Counted from the stretch's first letter, positions 23,649 through 31,861 are shown. The stretch is 64,000 nt of DNA from an uncultured Prevotellaceae bacterium (GCA_902781315.1 CACZIT010000011.1:49561-113560); one strand, 5' to 3'. Made by a program: numbers and translations. The notes: generated by a model not told the origin, from the letters alone.

Positions 23649-26180
23649 TTAGAATTTGTAGGTTATGATGAGCATACCGTTCGTGCCGTTGGCATAGAAC
23701 TTCTTCGGAGATTTCTGGAACTTGTAGGCGCGCATGTCTTCGTCGTTGACGTTGGTGCGGTCCTTGCGGTTCTGCTCCATACCACCCGTCACAATCTTCG
23801 TGTTGTTCAGCAGGTTGGTGAGCATGAGGTTGATGCTGAGCGAGCCGCGCTTCAGGTAGATGCTGCGGCCGATGGAGGCGTCGAGCATGAAGCCGCCGTC
23901 GCCCTTTGCCTGGTCGTAGCGGTTATAGGTGTCGTTGCCCAGGTCGTCGCGAATGAGGTTCTCGCTGGCATAGCGGGTCACGGGCGTGTAGTAGAGATAG
24001 ATGCGGTCGTAATAGTTGCCGATGAGGTCGAGGAACCAGCCACCCGAGTGGTAGTTCAGGTCGATGCTGGCGGCGGTGAGCGGTGTGCATCCTTCGCGCA
24101 TGCCCTTCGAGAGCACCACGTCTTTGTAGGACTTTCCGTCCTGCGACTTGATGTAGGCCACGTCAGCATCGTTGATGTACTTAGCGTCGCTGAGTGTTCC
24201 GAGCATCTTGATGTTGAAGGCCGAGTTCACCTTGAAGTTCAGTCCGGCCTCAATGCCGTAGTACTCCTTGTTGATGCCGTTGATGGACACGTAGGAGAAG
24301 GAGTTCTGCGAGTCGTCGTAGTACATGCTGTACTCAGCCACGTGGTTCAGTCGGCTGTAGTAGGCATTGATGTTGGCATGCACCCAGCTGGTTTGGAGCT
24401 GATAGCCCAGTTCGGTGGAGAACACGTCCTCGTTCTTCAGTCCCTGCACGAAGTCGTTGTTGATTTGCGGGGCTGCGAAGGCGGTGCGTGCCACAGGCGC
24501 TTTCTTCTCGTAGCCGATGCCGAGGGAGATGGTGTTGCCGCGGCCCACGCTGAGCGACGAGCCGAACTTCACACCACCGTCGAGGAACTTGGCCGTTTTG
24601 CTCTTTCCGAGAGAGTTGTCGAGGGCCAGACCGTTGCGCATCTTACCTTCGCGCTGCATGCTCTGGGCACCCAAACGGGCTGACAGCGAGTAGTGCAGCG
24701 GACCGAAATTCTCGGCATAGGTCGACCAGATCTGTGCTTTGTTCACGAAAATGTTGTAGTCGTAGGCAAAGCGGTCGCCTACCTTGATTTCCTTGTTCGG
24801 GTGGTCGGCGTCGTACATGGCCTGCATGTCGCTGCTGAGGTAGGTTCCGACGACGTAAGTGTTCACGTTGTGGAACGACGTGGCGCCCAGCAGGTCTTCC
24901 ATCGTCTGGTAGTGCATGCCCTTGTTGGTCGACACGTTAAAGCCAGAGGTGAGGCTCTGCGTCTTCGAGAGTTGCTTCTTCAGCGTCGATGCAAGGTTCA
25001 CGGTGAGCTGGTCGTCGTGGTAGGCCTGCAGGTAGTACATAGCATCAGCGCCCTGTGCCGAGACGGCCCTGTTCGAGAAGTAGATTCTGTCCCAGTTGAT
25101 CTGGCGGTTCGCCTTCGATGCTGTCAGGTAGTCGTAGGCAGCCTGCCATCCGGCCAGTCCCGACTCCGTGCGGTTGTCGAGGTCGTTGGGATCCCACACG
25201 TTGTAGTTGTAGCTTGGCATCAGGCTGTAGTAGTCGGGTGCCGGGTTGGTGGAGTTGTTGTAGCTCAGTCGCGAACTGCTGTACATGGCATACTTGCCGA
25301 AGAGCGTCGTGGTGAGCTTCGTGTTGTCGTCCATTTTCCAGTCCCAGGTCAGCAGTGCCGAGGGTGCCCAGTCGTGGATGATGCGCGAGTTGCGCTTCTT
25401 GCCGTTCTGGTAGCCCCAGTTCGGGTTGTAGAAACGGTCGTTGGCCAGCCAGTACATCTCGTCGGTCGAGGCAGCCTGTGCACCGCGCTCCGTGGGGTTA
25501 CCCCACGTGACAAGCGACACCGAGTGCTGCTGGTTGAACATCTTCTCAACGCCCAGGTAGTACGACAGGGCGTTGTAGAACGTTCCCTCCACGTAACCCT
25601 CGCCGGCATAGCGGTAGGTCAGGCCCATCGACCATGCCCAGCCCTTGGCGTTGAAGCCCGAGGAGTAGTTGTACATGCCGCGGAAAATGTAGTTGCGGTT
25701 GGCGCCGGCCACCGACAGCCTGTGGCCTGCCGGCATGGCACTCGGGCGGAAGTTGTAGTTGTTCGAGCCGCCCATGGCTGCCACGTTGAACGTGTTGTCC
25801 TCGAAGGGCAGCGAAGCTTCCACGCCGCGTGTCTGGTTGTTCAGGCCTCCCACGAGCGAATAGCGGAATTCGCCGCGCTCGCCGTCGTTGGCAGGGTTGC
25901 CGTTGATGTAGATGTCTACGTACTTCGAGTTGTAGGCGCGATACTTGAATCGGGCCGGACTCCACTTGTAGCCCACCTCGCTGGCATACGCATTGTTGTT
26001 CTGTCCCAGCACGGTGACTTCCTGCGACACGTTGTCGTCCTCACCAAGCTGCGACTCAGAAAACGTAAATGCCGACTCGTCGACCGTGACGGCATTCTGC
26101 TCCTGCTTCGGGTCCACCTGCGCAAATGCAGCCGGCGTGCAGCAGAGAGCAATCAGTGCTAATCTTAATTTCTTTCGCAT
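23649..26180 (-). CDS. TonB-dependent outer-membrane receptor
   Basis: The 843-residue protein starts at ATG 26180 (MRKKLRLALIALCCTPAAFAQ, signal peptide). A plug-like domain follows (SQEVTVLGQNNNAYASEVGYKWSPARFKYR, then YINGNPANDGERGEFRYSLVGGLNN), then a 22-strand-type barrel ending in an aromatic residue (GMLIITYKF). It lacks the N-terminal carboxypeptidase-like domain of SusC proteins, and no SusD follows, so a glycan role is not indicated. A TTACTTTGC promoter-like box lies 50 nt upstream. It heads an operon with two OB-like lipoproteins and is divergent from a nuclease operon; import of nucleic-acid fragments or phosphate is the working idea. Confidence 0.9.
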   Translation of the reverse strand: MRKKLRLALIALCCTPAAFAQVDPKQEQNAVTVDESAFTFSESQLGEDDNVSQEVTVLGQNNNAYASEVGYKWSPARFKYRAYNSKYVDIYINGNPANDGERGEFRYSLVGGLNNQTRGVEASLPFEDNTFNVAAMGGSNNYNFRPSAMPAGHRLSVAGANRNYIFRGMYNYSSGFNAKGWAWSMGLTYRYAGEGYVEGTFYNALSYYLGVEKMFNQQHSVSLVTWGNPTERGAQAASTDEMYWLANDRFYNPNWGYQNGKKRNSRIIHDWAPSALLTWDWKMDDNTKLTTTLFGKYAMYSSSRLSYNNSTNPAPDYYSLMPSYNYNVWDPNDLDNRTESGLAGWQAAYDYLTASKANRQINWDRIYFSNRAVSAQGADAMYYLQAYHDDQLTVNLASTLKKQLSKTQSLTSGFNVSTNKGMHYQTMEDLLGATSFHNVNTYVVGTYLSSDMQAMYDADHPNKEIKVGDRFAYDYNIFVNKAQIWSTYAENFGPLHYSLSARLGAQSMQREGKMRNGLALDNSLGKSKTAKFLDGGVKFGSSLSVGRGNTISLGIGYEKKAPVARTAFAAPQINNDFVQGLKNEDVFSTELGYQLQTSWVHANINAYYSRLNHVAEYSMYYDDSQNSFSYVSINGINKEYYGIEAGLNFKVNSAFNIKMLGTLSDAKYINDADVAYIKSQDGKSYKDVVLSKGMREGCTPLTAASIDLNYHSGGWFLDLIGNYYDRIYLYYTPVTRYASENLIRDDLGNDTYNRYDQAKGDGGFMLDASIGRSIYLKRGSLSINLMLTNLLNNTKIVTGGMEQNRKDRTNVNDEDMRAYKFQKSPKKFYANGTNGMLIITYKF

Positions 26181-26344
26181 TTTATAAGGATTAATAATTG
26201 TTTGTCGGTCGTGAATGTTGTCATTCATTTGCAAAGTAACGAAAAAATTTTCAAAAACACGACTTTTTTGCCATTTTTTTGTGAAATCATGCCGTAATAT
26301 CAAAAATTATTGCGATATTTGCAGAAGAAATACTAAAGACCTAT

Positions 26345-27400
26345 ATGATGAAAAAGCAAATGATTCTTTTCGCCCTGATGCTGATCGCATGCGTGTCGGC
26401 ATCTGCACAGAAGTCGTTCTCCGTCTACGGGGTAGGATTCTACAATCTTGAGAACCTCTTCGACACCCAGCACGACGAGGGCAAGAACGACTACGAGTTC
26501 CTGCCCGAGGGCAGCTACAAGTGGAACGACATGAAGTATTCCCACAAGCTCCACAACATGGCACGCGTGCTCTCCGAACTGGGCACCGACGTGCTGCCGG
26601 GCATCGGCTGTGCTGCCATCGGCGTGAGCGAGGTGGAGAACGCCCACTGTCTGGACGACCTCGTGGCCCAGCCCGAACTTGCCGCACGCGGATATAAATA
26701 TGTACATGTGGAAGGTCCCGACCAGCGCGGTGTAGACTGCGCCATGATCTATAATCCCGCACTCTTCGAAGTGGAGGACGTCACGCTCTATCCCTATAAG
26801 TACGAACTGCAGGAAGACATCGACAAGGGCCGCGCCACGCGTGGCTTCCTTACCACCAAGGGCCGCATTGCCGGCGATCCCGTGGCCGTCATCGTGTGCC
26901 ACCTGCCCAGCCGCTTCTCGGGCAGCTACTATCGCGAACTGGGTGCACGCCAGGCCCGCGAGGTGGTCGACAAACTCTTGGCCGAGAACCCCGAACGCCG
27001 CATCTTCGTCATGGGCGACATGAACGACGACCCCACCAACAAGAGCATGACCGACGGCTTCCGCTGCAAGGCTGACGTCGACAAGGTGGGACCCGACGAC
27101 ATGTACAACCCCTGGTACAACATCCTTGTCAAGCAGGGCAAGGGCACGCTCATGTACGATGGCTCGTGGAACCTCTTCGACCAGATTGTCATGAGCTCTA
27201 ACGCGGTCAACAAGAAAGGCGAGAAGGACTTCTCGATGCTGAAGTTCTGGAAGAACGAAATCTTCCGCCGCGACTACCTCTTCCAGCAGGAAGGCAAGTA
27301 CAAGGGCTCGCCCAAGCGCACCACTGCCGGTGGCGTGTGGCTCGACGGCTTCAGCGACCACCTGCCCGTAGTCATCTATCTGGCCAGGGAGAAGAAGTAA
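26345..27400 (+). CDS. Secreted endonuclease/exonuclease/phosphatase (EEP) family protein
   Basis: The 351-residue protein has a signal peptide (MMKKQMILFALMLIACVSASA). EEP fold motifs are in order: FYNLENLFD, AAIGVSEVEN (metal-binding Glu), RGVDCAMIYN, VIVCHLPSRFSG, FVMGDMNDDP (catalytic Asp-Asn) and FSDHLPVVI (catalytic His). It should hydrolyse phosphodiesters in DNA, RNA or other phosphate esters outside the cytoplasm. It starts an operon with a uracil-DNA-glycosylase-like gene (2 nt later) and uridine kinase, and diverges from a TonB receptor operon across 164 nt. Confidence 0.93.
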   Translation: MMKKQMILFALMLIACVSASAQKSFSVYGVGFYNLENLFDTQHDEGKNDYEFLPEGSYKWNDMKYSHKLHNMARVLSELGTDVLPGIGCAAIGVSEVENAHCLDDLVAQPELAARGYKYVHVEGPDQRGVDCAMIYNPALFEVEDVTLYPYKYELQEDIDKGRATRGFLTTKGRIAGDPVAVIVCHLPSRFSGSYYRELGARQAREVVDKLLAENPERRIFVMGDMNDDPTNKSMTDGFRCKADVDKVGPDDMYNPWYNILVKQGKGTLMYDGSWNLFDQIVMSSNAVNKKGEKDFSMLKFWKNEIFRRDYLFQQEGKYKGSPKRTTAGGVWLDGFSDHLPVVIYLAREKK

Positions 27401-27402
27401 GG

Positions 27403-27978
27403 ATGGACACCGAGCGTCATCCCTGGCAACCCTTCCTGCCCGAAGGCTGCCGGCTGCTCGTGCTGGGCAGCTTCCCGCCGGCGCGCAAGCGGTGGGCCAT
27501 GGACTTCTTCTATCCTAACTACACCAACGACTTCTGGCGCATCTGCGGCATCTGCTTCCACGACGACAAGCTCTACTACGTCGACGAGGCCCGCCGCACC
27601 TACCGCCGCAATCTCATCGAGCAGATGCTCACCGAGCGCCGCATCGGGCTCTACGACACCGCCACCGTCGTGCGCAGGCTGAAGAACACGGCCAGCGACA
27701 AAGACCTGGAGGTGGTCACGCCCACCGATGTCGCCGCCCTGCTCAGGCAGGCACCGCAGTGCCAGGCCGTCTGCACCACAGGCCAGAAGGCCACCGACGT
27801 GCTCTGCCAGCAACTCGCCATCGACCAGCAGCCCCGCGTGGGCGATAGCGTGCCCTTCTCGTTCGAAGGCCGACCGATGCGTCTGTGGCGCATGCCCAGT
27901 TCCTCGCGAGCCTATCCCATGGCCGTAGAGCGCAAGGCCGACTTCTACCGGCCGATGTTCGACGCAATAACCTTATAA
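27403..27978 (+). CDS. Uracil-DNA glycosylase superfamily protein
   Basis: The 191-residue protein starts at ATG 27403, 2 nt after the nuclease stop. Motifs fit the UDG-like fold in its MUG/TDG-type branch: LLVLGSFPPARKRWAMDFFYPNYTNDFWRI at residues 17-47 (motif 1 region) and RMPSSSRAYP near the C-terminus (motif 2 position). It has no signal peptide, so it is cytosolic. A role in excising damaged or deaminated bases is expected from the family; linkage to a secreted nuclease and uridine kinase may mean it acts on imported oligonucleotides or nucleosides, which is inference. Confidence 0.85.
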   Translation: MDTERHPWQPFLPEGCRLLVLGSFPPARKRWAMDFFYPNYTNDFWRICGICFHDDKLYYVDEARRTYRRNLIEQMLTERRIGLYDTATVVRRLKNTASDKDLEVVTPTDVAALLRQAPQCQAVCTTGQKATDVLCQQLAIDQQPRVGDSVPFSFEGRPMRLWRMPSSSRAYPMAVERKADFYRPMFDAITL

Positions 27979-28002
27979 ACCCTTCTCACCCCCCTCATCA
28001 TC

Positions 28003-28629
28003 ATGAATAAGATCACCATCATCGGAATCGCCGGCGGAACAGGATCCGGCAAGACAACTGTAGTGAAGAAAATCGTAGAGGCACTGCCGCCCCACTATGT
28101 AGCCGTCGTGCCGCTCGACTCCTACTACAACGACACCACCGCCCTCACCGACGAGGAGCGCAAGGCCATCAACTTCGACCACCCCGACGCCTTCGACTGG
28201 AAACTGCTCATCAAGCAGGTCAACGAGCTGCGGCAGGGACATGCCATCGAGCAGCCCACCTATTCATATATTCTCTCCAACCGACTGCCCGAGACCATCC
28301 ACGTCGAGCCCAAGCCCGTCATCATCATCGAAGGCATCATGTCGCTCATCAACAAGCGACTGCGCGACATGATGGACCTGAAGATATTCGTAGACACCGA
28401 TCCCGACGAGCGGCTCATCCGCAACATCCAGCGCGACACCATCGACCGCGGCCGCACCGTCTCAATGGTCGTCGACCGATATCTGGCTGTCCTCAAGCCC
28501 ATGCACGAGCAGTTCATCGAGCCCACCAAGCGCTACGCCGACCTCATCATCCCCCAGGGTGGTGAAAACAAGCGCGGCATCGCCATCCTCTGCAAGTACA
28601 TCGAGGGACTCATGCCGGCTGAACCATAG
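28003..28629 (+). CDS. udk: Uridine kinase
   Basis: The 208-residue protein has a P-loop at residues 10-17 (IAGGTGSGKTTV), the acceptor segment VVPLDSYYND, FDHPDAFDW, QPTYSYILSNR and the lid region FVDTDPDERLIRNIQRDTIDRGRTV. It phosphorylates uridine and cytidine for pyrimidine salvage. It lies 24 nt after the UDG-like gene on the same strand, which links salvage to the secreted nuclease upstream. Confidence 0.96.
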   Translation: MNKITIIGIAGGTGSGKTTVVKKIVEALPPHYVAVVPLDSYYNDTTALTDEERKAINFDHPDAFDWKLLIKQVNELRQGHAIEQPTYSYILSNRLPETIHVEPKPVIIIEGIMSLINKRLRDMMDLKIFVDTDPDERLIRNIQRDTIDRGRTVSMVVDRYLAVLKPMHEQFIEPTKRYADLIIPQGGENKRGIAILCKYIEGLMPAEP

Positions 28630-28651
28630 TAGGCAGGTATTCAATAAGAAA

Positions 28652-29095
28652 ATGAGCTTCTCAAATTCCCTGTATCATCTTGTCATACGTCCTAAGGCAA
28701 GTAAGCCGGTCATCAGCGAGGCTTACGAGCGGGATCTGTATGCCTATATCAATGGCTTCTGTAAGAATAAAGGATGTAGTCTGTATCGCATCAATGGCAT
28801 GCCTGATCACATCCATATGCTCTTTTCGTTGCATCCTACGGTCTCGCTTTCTGAGTTCGTAAAGACCTTGAAACTCTCTACGAACCAGTTTATGAAAGCA
28901 CACCCTCGTATGTATCCTCATTTTGAGGGTTGGGGACACGAGTACTTCGCCGTGAGCTATAACTATAAGGATCGGGAAATGATAAGGCAGTACATCATGA
29001 AACAAAAGGAACACCATCGGAGGGTGTCGTTTAAGGATGAACTGCGGGCCTTGCTGGTGGAGAATGGAGTGGAGTTTAAGGAGGAGTATTTGTAA
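28652..29095 (+). CDS. IS200-like Y1 (HUH) transposase, candidate REP-associated transposase
   Basis: The 147-residue protein belongs to the Y1_Tnp family. The HUH metal motif is MPDHIHMLF (His53, His55) and the catalytic tyrosine is in IRQYIMKQKEHHRR (Tyr114, Gln118), as in IS200 TnpA. There is no tnpB and no second copy in the window. The start ATG 28652 follows the uridine kinase stop by 22 nt. Directly downstream is a nested palindromic region (29097-29451) with two identical inverted hairpins. Single transposases of this kind beside paired hairpins are typical of RAYT-REPIN systems. The catalytic residues appear intact, so it could be active. Confidence 0.88.
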   Translation: MSFSNSLYHLVIRPKASKPVISEAYERDLYAYINGFCKNKGCSLYRINGMPDHIHMLFSLHPTVSLSEFVKTLKLSTNQFMKAHPRMYPHFEGWGHEYFAVSYNYKDREMIRQYIMKQKEHHRRVSFKDELRALLVENGVEFKEEYL

Positions 29096-29096
29096 T

Positions 29097-29451
29097 TACG
29101 TGCGACATCTTCGAAGTTGCTATCAGTGGTGGCGCGTATCCATCTACCCCCTCCCCCCAGGTCAGTAGACCTGGGGTTTCCTATAGTATGACCTCTCCGA
29201 GGTCAATCCTGTCGTACGGTTTCTTTGAGGTTATTTCTTGTTGTATGACCTCTCCGAGGTTATTCTCCTGTCGTACGGTTTCTCCGAGGTCATTTCTGTA
29301 GTACGATTTCTTTGAGGTCATCTCTCCATTTCGTGCGTCATGACTTTTAGGACTTCGGAGAAGTCCCGATATAGGAAACCCCAGGTCTACTGACCTGGGG
29401 GTAGGGTAGGGTGTGCAGATGTGAGATGCGACTTCGGAGATGTCGCACGTA
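29097..29451. repeat. Nested palindromic region beside the Y1 transposase
   Basis: Outer arms at 29097-29120 and 29428-29451 are 24-nt inverted repeats with two mismatches (TACGTGCGACATCT... and its complement). Inner arms at 29155-29185 and 29370-29400 are perfect 31-nt inverted repeats, and each inner arm is itself a hairpin with a 9-bp stem (CCCCAGGTC/GACCTGGGG) and a 4-nt loop, followed by TTTCCTATA. Between them are five degenerate units of 28-30 nt built on GTATGACCTCTCCGAGGTCA or GTACGGTTTCTTTGAGGTTA. No gene fits. Confidence 0.92.
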
Positions 29452-29491
29452 TCTACACGTATTTACATGCATTTGCTTTTCCGATGCCTCT

Positions 29492-30241
29492 TCATGCCTC
29501 CTCCGCTGTCTCGACGACTTCGGCGTCGCTGACGGTGATGGCTTGCTGCGACTGCATCTGCTGTTCGGCGTCGCGTTCCATCTGTCTGACGATGCGGCGA
29601 GCCTTCCACAGCATCAGCGCTCCCAGCAGCTCGGCCATGCCGTAGAGCAGCATGCACCATCCGATGATGAACAGCGGGGCGGCAGCCGTCTCTATGGGGC
29701 GCCAAATCATGAAGATAGCCACCAGCAGCACCACAACGGGCAACAGCCAGTAGAACCATCCCACGTGGCACCAGCGCGAGGCCTGAGCCAGATTCACGAA
29801 CTGGTTCACTGCTCCCAGCACCAGCATCGCTGCCAGCACATATTGCAGTCCCGTGATGAACGTAGTGGGCATCAGCGCCAGGATTACACCCAGGATGATG
29901 CTTCCGAAGCCTACAACGGAGGCGAGAAGAGACCCACCCCCACTAGCAGACCCACCAGTAGCAGACCCACCCCCCTGCCCCTCCCTGTGAGGGAGGGGAG
30001 TAGAATGCCCTGCAGCTTGCACGCCATCGCCTTGAGAGTAATCACTCCCCTCCCTCACAGGGAGGGGCAGTGGGGTGGGTCTCTGTCTATTCAGCACCAC
30101 CGAGATGAGTCCCGTCACGAAGAACAGCGCTCCGATGACAATCGTCAGCCAGTGCACCGTCTCCTCGCGAAACTTGATGATAAGTGCGCCTACCACGAAG
30201 GCCATCACGGCGCGCACCAGTGAGTTTAGCAAATTCTTCAT
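29492..30241 (-). CDS. DUF308/HdeD-like membrane protein with a repeat insertion
   Basis: The 249-residue protein has about six membrane helices in three pairs (AVMAFVVGALIIKF, LTIVIGALFFVTGLISVVL, FGSIILGVILALM, YVLAAMLVLGAVNQFV, WFYWLLPVVVLLVAIFMIW, PLFIIGWCMLLYGMAELLGA) and an acidic cytosolic tail, matching the DUF308 family related to HdeD acid-resistance proteins. Function is not established. Residues about 52-104 between helices 2 and 3 are a REPIN-like insertion with three copies of a GACCCAC end; they make a Gly/Ser/Pro-rich loop. An exact promoter box lies at 30277-30284. Confidence 0.83.
   Translation of the reverse strand: MKNLLNSLVRAVMAFVVGALIIKFREETVHWLTIVIGALFFVTGLISVVLNRQRPTPLPLPVREGSDYSQGDGVQAAGHSTPLPHREGQGGGSATGGSASGGGSLLASVVGFGSIILGVILALMPTTFITGLQYVLAAMLVLGAVNQFVNLAQASRWCHVGWFYWLLPVVVLLVAIFMIWRPIETAAAPLFIIGWCMLLYGMAELLGALMLWKARRIVRQMERDAEQQMQSQQAITVSDAEVVETAEEA
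29928..30086. repeat. REPIN-like element inside the DUF308 gene
   Basis: Hairpins CCCCTCCCTGTGAGGGAGGGG and CCCCTCCCTCACAGGGAGGGG lie in inverted orientation, with GAGACCCACC and GGTGGGTCTC edges. The left edge AGCAGACCCACC is present in several tandem copies. The spacer is 39/48 identical to that in the symporter gene, and both are read in the same orientation and frame (YSQGDG, HSTPLPHREGQGGGS). Confidence 0.93.
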
Positions 30242-30276
30242 AACTCTTTTTCCTTTTTATTGTCGTTACTTTGGCG

Positions 30277-30284
30277 CAAAGTTA
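30277..30284 (-). promoter_or_regulatory. Promoter -7 box for the DUF308 gene
   Basis: CAAAGTTA is the reverse complement of TAACTTTG, 36 nt upstream of ATG 30241. A similar cassette of about 38 nt (GCAAAGTTACGAAnAA...GAG...GCAAA) recurs at 30400-30440, and a shorter match lies at 30555-30562. This gives three minus-strand promoter-like boxes in the 600-nt gap before the HU-like gene. Confidence 0.6.
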
Positions 30285-30686
30285 CGAAAAATTGAGTGCA
30301 GAACAAAAGAAATATTATTTTTTTTACCCTGCTTTATAGCCGTCCCTTATCAAGGGACTCAAAATATGCCGAAATGGAGTAAGTTCGCGACTTTTGTCGC
30401 AAAGTTACGAATAAGTGAGCGAAATGCAAAGCAAAAACCACAGTTTTTGGTTTCATTTCCGACCAAATGGAGCAGCGAGTGCCAATAAACTTGTTTAATT
30501 GGCCGAGTCGTGACATTTGGAGACGAAGTCAACGAGAGTAGCTTCGACGAACGTCAAAGTTACGAAATTTATTCCATAATCATCTTTCTTTCAGCAAGAA
30601 AAACTGCATGCTATGCCTACTATAAGCATCCTCCGACGATGCAGCAGCAGGCCTCTTGTTCATCTATAGCTATGCTCTGATGAAGT

Positions 30687-30790
30687 AATATATGATATAT
30701 TACTGACCAATATATGATATATTACCGAGCAATATATGATATATTACTTTGCAATATATGATATATTACTTTATAAAATATGAACTATTG
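30687..30790. repeat. Array of AT palindromes, 22-nt period (reverse copy)
   Basis: Four full units start at 30687, 30709, 30731 and 30753, and a decayed fifth follows. The invariant part AATATATGATATATTA is the reverse complement of the core at 950-1059, and the 6-nt linkers are also related (CTGACC, CCGAGC, CTTTGC, CTTTAT). Flanks contain GCTATGCT and ATAGCATAC, again as at the first array. Confidence 0.93.
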
Positions 30791-30847
30791 CACAATAAAA
30801 CGATGCCTCCGGCGTTATCATAGCATACAACTTAAACGATTAAAGAC

Positions 30848-31252
30848 ATGGCAATCAAGATTAAACTCTATCAGCACAAGCGCAAAGACCTGCAGGGCAA
30901 GTGGTACGGACGCGCAGTGAAGGCAGGCGAAGTGACGACAAAGGACCTGGCACGCATCATCAGTCATAACAACTCGGTGACGGAGTCCGACGTGCATGCC
31001 GTGATCATCGCACTGGTGAAGGAAATGAAAAACCACCTGCGCGAGGGCCAAACGGTGGTGCTCGACGACTTCGGCCGCTTCCACCTCACCGTGCAGAGCG
31101 ACATGGTGGAGAAGAAAGAGGACTTCGACCTGCGCAAGCACATACGCCGCGTGCTATGCAAGTTCACGCCCTCCGGCCACCGCAACCCCTTCAATCGCAA
31201 ACTGGAGCGGCCTTTCTGCGACGATGTCGACATCGAGCGCTGGAAATATTGA
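30848..31252 (+). CDS. HU-like DNA-binding protein
   Basis: The 134-residue protein of the HU/IHF superfamily is of the Bacteroidetes 'HU-related' type: MAIKIKLYQHKRKDLQGKWYGRAVKAGEVTTKDLARIISHNNSVTESDVHAVIIALVKEMKNHLREGQTVVLDDFGRFHLTVQ. The N-terminal extension replaces the first HU helix contact, and the C-terminal part (PSGHRNPFNRKLERPFC) is longer than in classical HU. It probably bends or packs DNA. It follows the 22-nt palindrome array by about 60 nt and is followed by a strong terminator. Confidence 0.88.
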   Translation: MAIKIKLYQHKRKDLQGKWYGRAVKAGEVTTKDLARIISHNNSVTESDVHAVIIALVKEMKNHLREGQTVVLDDFGRFHLTVQSDMVEKKEDFDLRKHIRRVLCKFTPSGHRNPFNRKLERPFCDDVDIERWKY

Positions 31253-31275
31253 GCTGCCGTCATGGCAAAAAAAAC

Positions 31276-31308
31276 GTGCCCGCCTGGCCACCACGGCCAG
31301 ACGGGCAC
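31276..31308 (+). terminator. Terminator after the HU-like gene
   Basis: GTGCCCGCCTGGCC and GGCCAGACGGGCAC form a 14-bp stem with one mismatch and a 5-nt loop. It starts 23 nt after the stop codon. Confidence 0.75.
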
Positions 31309-31352
31309 TCACGTCCTTCTTTGAAATTAAAAAGCAAAATTATGTCTATTAT

Positions 31353-31861
31353 CTATTTTTGAGGGATGATGCTGATGTTTGATATTTCCTGCTCTATCTT
31401 TGGGAACAGTGCCCAGAAGTACATGTTATAGGCCATCCAAAACAATCCTTCTGGGTCGTCGGTAAAGACGCATAAAGATTGATTATACTCATATTTGTGA
31501 ATTTCTATCGCTTTAACATGGTAGGTCAATCCAGGCATATAGGCTTTGCCAATTATTAATGTGAATTTGGCAAAATCAATCTCAGGCAAAATACTCTCGC
31601 CTTTGTATCTGCTTTCTAACTCGTCCTGTGAGTTAATCACAAAAAACTCAGCCTTGTTTTCTGTTGAAAAAGAGAAAGCAGGTGTCCTGTTTTCATTTGG
31701 CAGCGCCTCATCGAAGAAAGCCTTCACCTCGTCGCTGACGGGTACGGTGGAGATGACGGTGTAGTCCTTTGAGGCTCCTTCTTCCTGGGTGATGTCAACG
31801 CTCAGGCGGCGAGGGCTGCGGTGAGCAGCAAGCCATTGAGGAGGTAAAACAGTTTTTTCAT
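31353..31861 (-). pseudogene. Broken lipoprotein gene (frameshifted copy of the 33044-33646 gene)
   Basis: The ATG at 31861 gives MKKLFYLLNGLLLTAALAA and then an immediate TGA. Compared with the intact copy downstream, about 49 nt between CAACGCT and AGGCGGC are missing, removing the lipobox Cys and shifting the frame. The rest is open from 31353 to 31727 (VKAFFDEALPNENRTPAFSF...LPEIDFAKFTLIIGKAYMPG) and resembles the same family (EINFNDYTLIIG in the intact copy). The 5' part and upstream region (about 31700-32099) are nearly identical to 33428-33866, while the 3' part has diverged. Confidence 0.82.

Noticed and set aside
23139-26162. Long plus-strand ORFs opposite the TonB receptor and DUF5689 genes
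   Set aside because: These are antisense frames of well-supported genes and have no family motifs.
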